A DNA stretch of 21,949 nucleotides from an uncultured bacterium (GTDB lineage Bacteria; Bacillota; Clostridia; Lachnospirales; Lachnospiraceae), in contig CAJMQE010000065.1 in NCBI GenBank assembly GCA_905215405.1, positions 1 through 21,949 of the forward strand, read 5' to 3'. Below, piece after piece: positions 21,905 to 21,949 of this stretch. Position numbers and translations under genes: made by a program. Positions within the stretch are counted from its first letter, which is position 1. The number at the start of each line of letters is the position of its first letter. The notes under the pieces were generated by a model that saw only the letters and a program-made list of their open reading frames with translations, ran no database searches and was not told the origin of the DNA.

Positions 21905-21949
21905 GGCTCTTCGTGTATAGTTGTGGGTCAAATTTTCTGAAAGCTTAGT
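21905..21949. mobile_element. Possible ISL3-family terminal repeat at the window edge
   Basis: GGCTCTTCGTGTATAGTTG (from 21905) and the following TGGGTCAAAT resemble the GGCTCTT...GTGGGTCAA ends of ISL3-family elements; the transposase would lie beyond the window. The preceding 8 bases ATATAAAA (21897-21904) would be the target duplication candidate. Only one end is visible, so this is from memory of the family consensus. Confidence 0.45.

Overview
The window looks like chromosome of a low-to-moderate GC, gut-type Firmicute, most likely a member of the Lachnospiraceae. This rests on strong AGGAGG-type ribosome binding sites, A/T-rich promoters, an FMN riboswitch before an ECF riboflavin transporter, a T-box before valS, a HxlR regulator and small family-restricted proteins. 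Almost all genes are on the + strand. The clear exceptions are one HxlR regulator and one transposase fragment. I see no rRNA, tRNA or CRISPR array.

Positions 1-4430 hold mostly single-gene units: a maltose-type O-acetyltransferase behind a 15-bp tandem repeat array, an SGNH hydrolase, a phosphinothricin-type N-acetyltransferase, a 79-aa small protein, a membrane-anchored hypothetical with a palindrome over its promoter, and a membrane (renal-type) dipeptidase.

Positions 4447-9530 are vitamin and coenzyme territory. A strong promoter drives a compact run of a pantothenate-type ECF S component, type III pantothenate kinase (coaX), bifunctional coaBC and a GreA/GreB-family factor. Together these import pantothenate and carry it toward 4'-phosphopantetheine. 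A second strong promoter begins a 430-nt leader with a 13-bp 5' hairpin, an FMN riboswitch and an intrinsic terminator, followed by ribU (riboflavin uptake). A small repeat-containing lipoprotein follows.

Positions 9640-19245 are housekeeping with some accessory genes: a membrane-anchored PpiC/SurA-like foldase, an M18 aminopeptidase, a divergent HxlR regulator/TIGR04076 pair with a likely operator, a four-helix membrane protein, a YjbR-domain protein whose repetitive tail has slipped frame, a radical SAM (SplB-like) protein, and valS under a valine T-box.

Positions 19250-21949 are AT-rich and look like an insertion-sequence-damaged accessory segment. They hold a doubly broken IS200-type transposase followed by a compact fold-back element, a truncated IS3 OrfA remnant on the minus strand, a headless open frame, a BceA-type ABC ATPase, a permease gene that stops at about a third of the usual length, and at the very edge what looks like an ISL3-type terminal repeat.

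I did not find a convincing new multi-gene system. The best unexplained signals are the fold-back element behind the IS200 gene, the perfect hairpin at the ribU transcription start, the operator-like palindromes at several promoters and the slipped repeat tail at 14916-15072.
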